A stretch of 12,384 nt of DNA from an uncultured Oscillibacter sp. GTDB lineage: Bacteria; Bacillota; Clostridia; Oscillospirales; Oscillospiraceae. The stretch lies in contig CAOJHG010000016.1 in NCBI GenBank assembly GCA_948435975.1, positions 1-12,384 on the forward strand, written 5' to 3'. Numbering within the stretch: the first letter of the stretch is position 1; every line of letters starts with the position of its first letter. The notes under the pieces were generated by a model, which ran no database searches, was not told where the DNA came from, and worked only from the letters and a program-made list of their open reading frames with translations. This document shows, one piece after another, positions 11,430 to 12,384 of this stretch. Both the position numbers and the translations under genes were made by a program.

Positions 11430-12384
11430 TCAGCTTAGTTGATGAACAATCTCCTTGAAAACCTTTCCACGCTCCATAAAATTGGCGAATCGGTCAAAGG
11501 AGGTGCTGGCGGGAGACAGAATAACCACATCCCCTCTCTCCGCCCGATTCCGAGCCAGATTCACTGCCTGATAATAATCGTCCACATCCACGATTTCCAG
11601 GCCGGCGTAATTTTCCGCGCCCTCCACCGACGCCCGGATAACTCCGGCGGTAGCGCCGCAGAGAATCAGCAGTTTTACATGATCGTTGATAACCGGACCC
11701 AAACTGTCATAGGAGATGCCTTTATCCTTGCCTCCGGCAATCAGAATTACCTTTCCTGGGAAGGAATTCAGACCAGCAATGGTCCGGCTGGGACTGGAAG
11801 CAATTGAGTCATTGTAGTAGCGGACACCGTCCAGTTCCCGCACCAACTCAATACGGTGCTCCACTCCTCCAAAATTCCTGGCAAATGCGCAGATCACTTC
11901 GTTGGGAACGAGACCGTCCACAGCGGCGATCGCCGCCATATAATTTTCCACGTTGTGGATACCGGGGAGCTTGATGTCCGCCAATGACAACACAAAACGG
12001 TGCCCCTGTTCGTTGACAAGCCAAATGGCTTGCCCCTCTCCGGAGTCATCCGGGCCGAGGTACGTCCCCCGCTCCACGGCCTCCCGGCGGCTGAACAGGC
12101 GGACGGAGCCCCGGGCCCCTTCCGCAAAGCCCCGTGTGAGCTCATTATCGGCATTCAGCACGACAATCCCGTCCGAATCCTGATGTGTAAAGATATTTTC
12201 CTTTGCAGCGATATACTCTGCATAGTCCCTGTGGACGTCCAGATGATTGGGGGCCAGATTGGTGACGACGGCAATCCGCGGACTGCGGTTCATGGTCAGC
12301 AGCTGGAAGGAGCTGAGCTCCAGCACTGCCAGGTCGGTTGGCATCATAGAGGGAGTGTCCGCCAGCAGCGGACGGCCAATGTTC
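11430..12384 (-). CDS. murD: UDP-N-acetylmuramoyl-L-alanine--D-glutamate ligase MurD (N-terminus outside window)
   Basis: MurD adds D-glutamate to UDP-MurNAc-L-Ala in the cytoplasm during peptidoglycan synthesis, using ATP. About 317 codons are visible; the frame is open to the window edge and continues upstream (NIGRPLLADTPS before the first ATG), so the start and the ATP-binding P-loop are off the window. Seen here: VVTNLAPNHLDVHRDYAEY with the downstream AAKENIF, whose Lys corresponds to the carbamylated lysine of Mur ligases; GGVEHRIELV followed by YYNDSIASSPSRT (the substrate-contacting NDS motif of the C-terminal domain); LIAGGKDKGISYDSL; and LSPASTSFDRFANFMERG near the end. The stop TGA at 11430-11432 is followed by 60 bases and then yunB on the same strand. 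Intact and ordinary as far as visible. Confidence 0.97.
   Translation of the reverse strand, partial: NIGRPLLADTPSMMPTDLAVLELSSFQLLTMNRSPRIAVVTNLAPNHLDVHRDYAEYIAAKENIFTHQDSDGIVVLNADNELTRGFAEGARGSVRLFSRREAVERGTYLGPDDSGEGQAIWLVNEQGHRFVLSLADIKLPGIHNVENYMAAIAAVDGLVPNEVICAFARNFGGVEHRIELVRELDGVRYYNDSIASSPSRTIAGLNSFPGKVILIAGGKDKGISYDSLGPVINDHVKLLILCGATAGVIRASVEGAENYAGLEIVDVDDYYQAVNLARNRAERGDVVILSPASTSFDRFANFMERGKVFKEIVHQLS

Overview
The window reads as the chromosome of a GC-rich, endospore-forming Firmicute, most likely a gut Oscillospirales relative (Flavonifractor/Lawsonibacter-like). The reasons are Shine-Dalgarno sites of Firmicute type, the sporulation genes cotJC and yunB, an LPXTG-like surface anchor, and a fibro-slime/CnaB surface protein of the kind seen in gut clostridia. 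The lineage is inferred from gene content, not from a marker gene.

Layout. (1) Positions 1-97 hold the last 31 codons of a large serine recombinase belonging to an upstream element. (2) Positions about 115-237 hold an internal piece of cotJC, a spore-coat manganese-catalase family gene. (3) Positions about 236-8539 are an 8.3-kb element carrying, left to right, a frameshifted Fic gene (minus), a complete 509-aa large serine recombinase (minus) preceded by an unlisted 49-aa ORF, a divergent promoter pair, and a 1739-aa secreted, wall-anchored surface protein (plus) ending at a strong terminator. (4) Positions 8539-8622 hold the missing 3' end of cotJC, in the same reading frame as the piece at 115-237. 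(5) On the minus strand follows a housekeeping cluster, murD (partial) - yunB - ligA, convergent with cotJC and separated from it by a shared hairpin.

Main result. The two cotJC pieces meet at a short near-repeat (RFGE codons at 235-246 and 8539-8550). Removing 8304 bp, a multiple of three, rejoins them in frame. The mismatches in the near-repeat and an 8-bp inverted repeat split between the two ends (8523-8530 and 245-252) are what attP x attB recombination by a serine recombinase would leave. cotJC also appears to be interrupted a second time, just upstream, by another element whose recombinase ends at 97. A sporulation gene split by excisable serine-recombinase elements resembles the skin/sigK arrangement, but here the cargo is a giant surface adhesin. 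Whether the element actually leaves during sporulation cannot be told from sequence.

Inside the element the recombinase operon and the adhesin are driven by back-to-back promoters whose -35 boxes are only 7 bp apart. The Fic gene has its own promoter and is probably dead because of two opposing frameshifts. The right-hand housekeeping genes look intact and ordinary, apart from a hairpin that can cover the yunB ribosome binding site.
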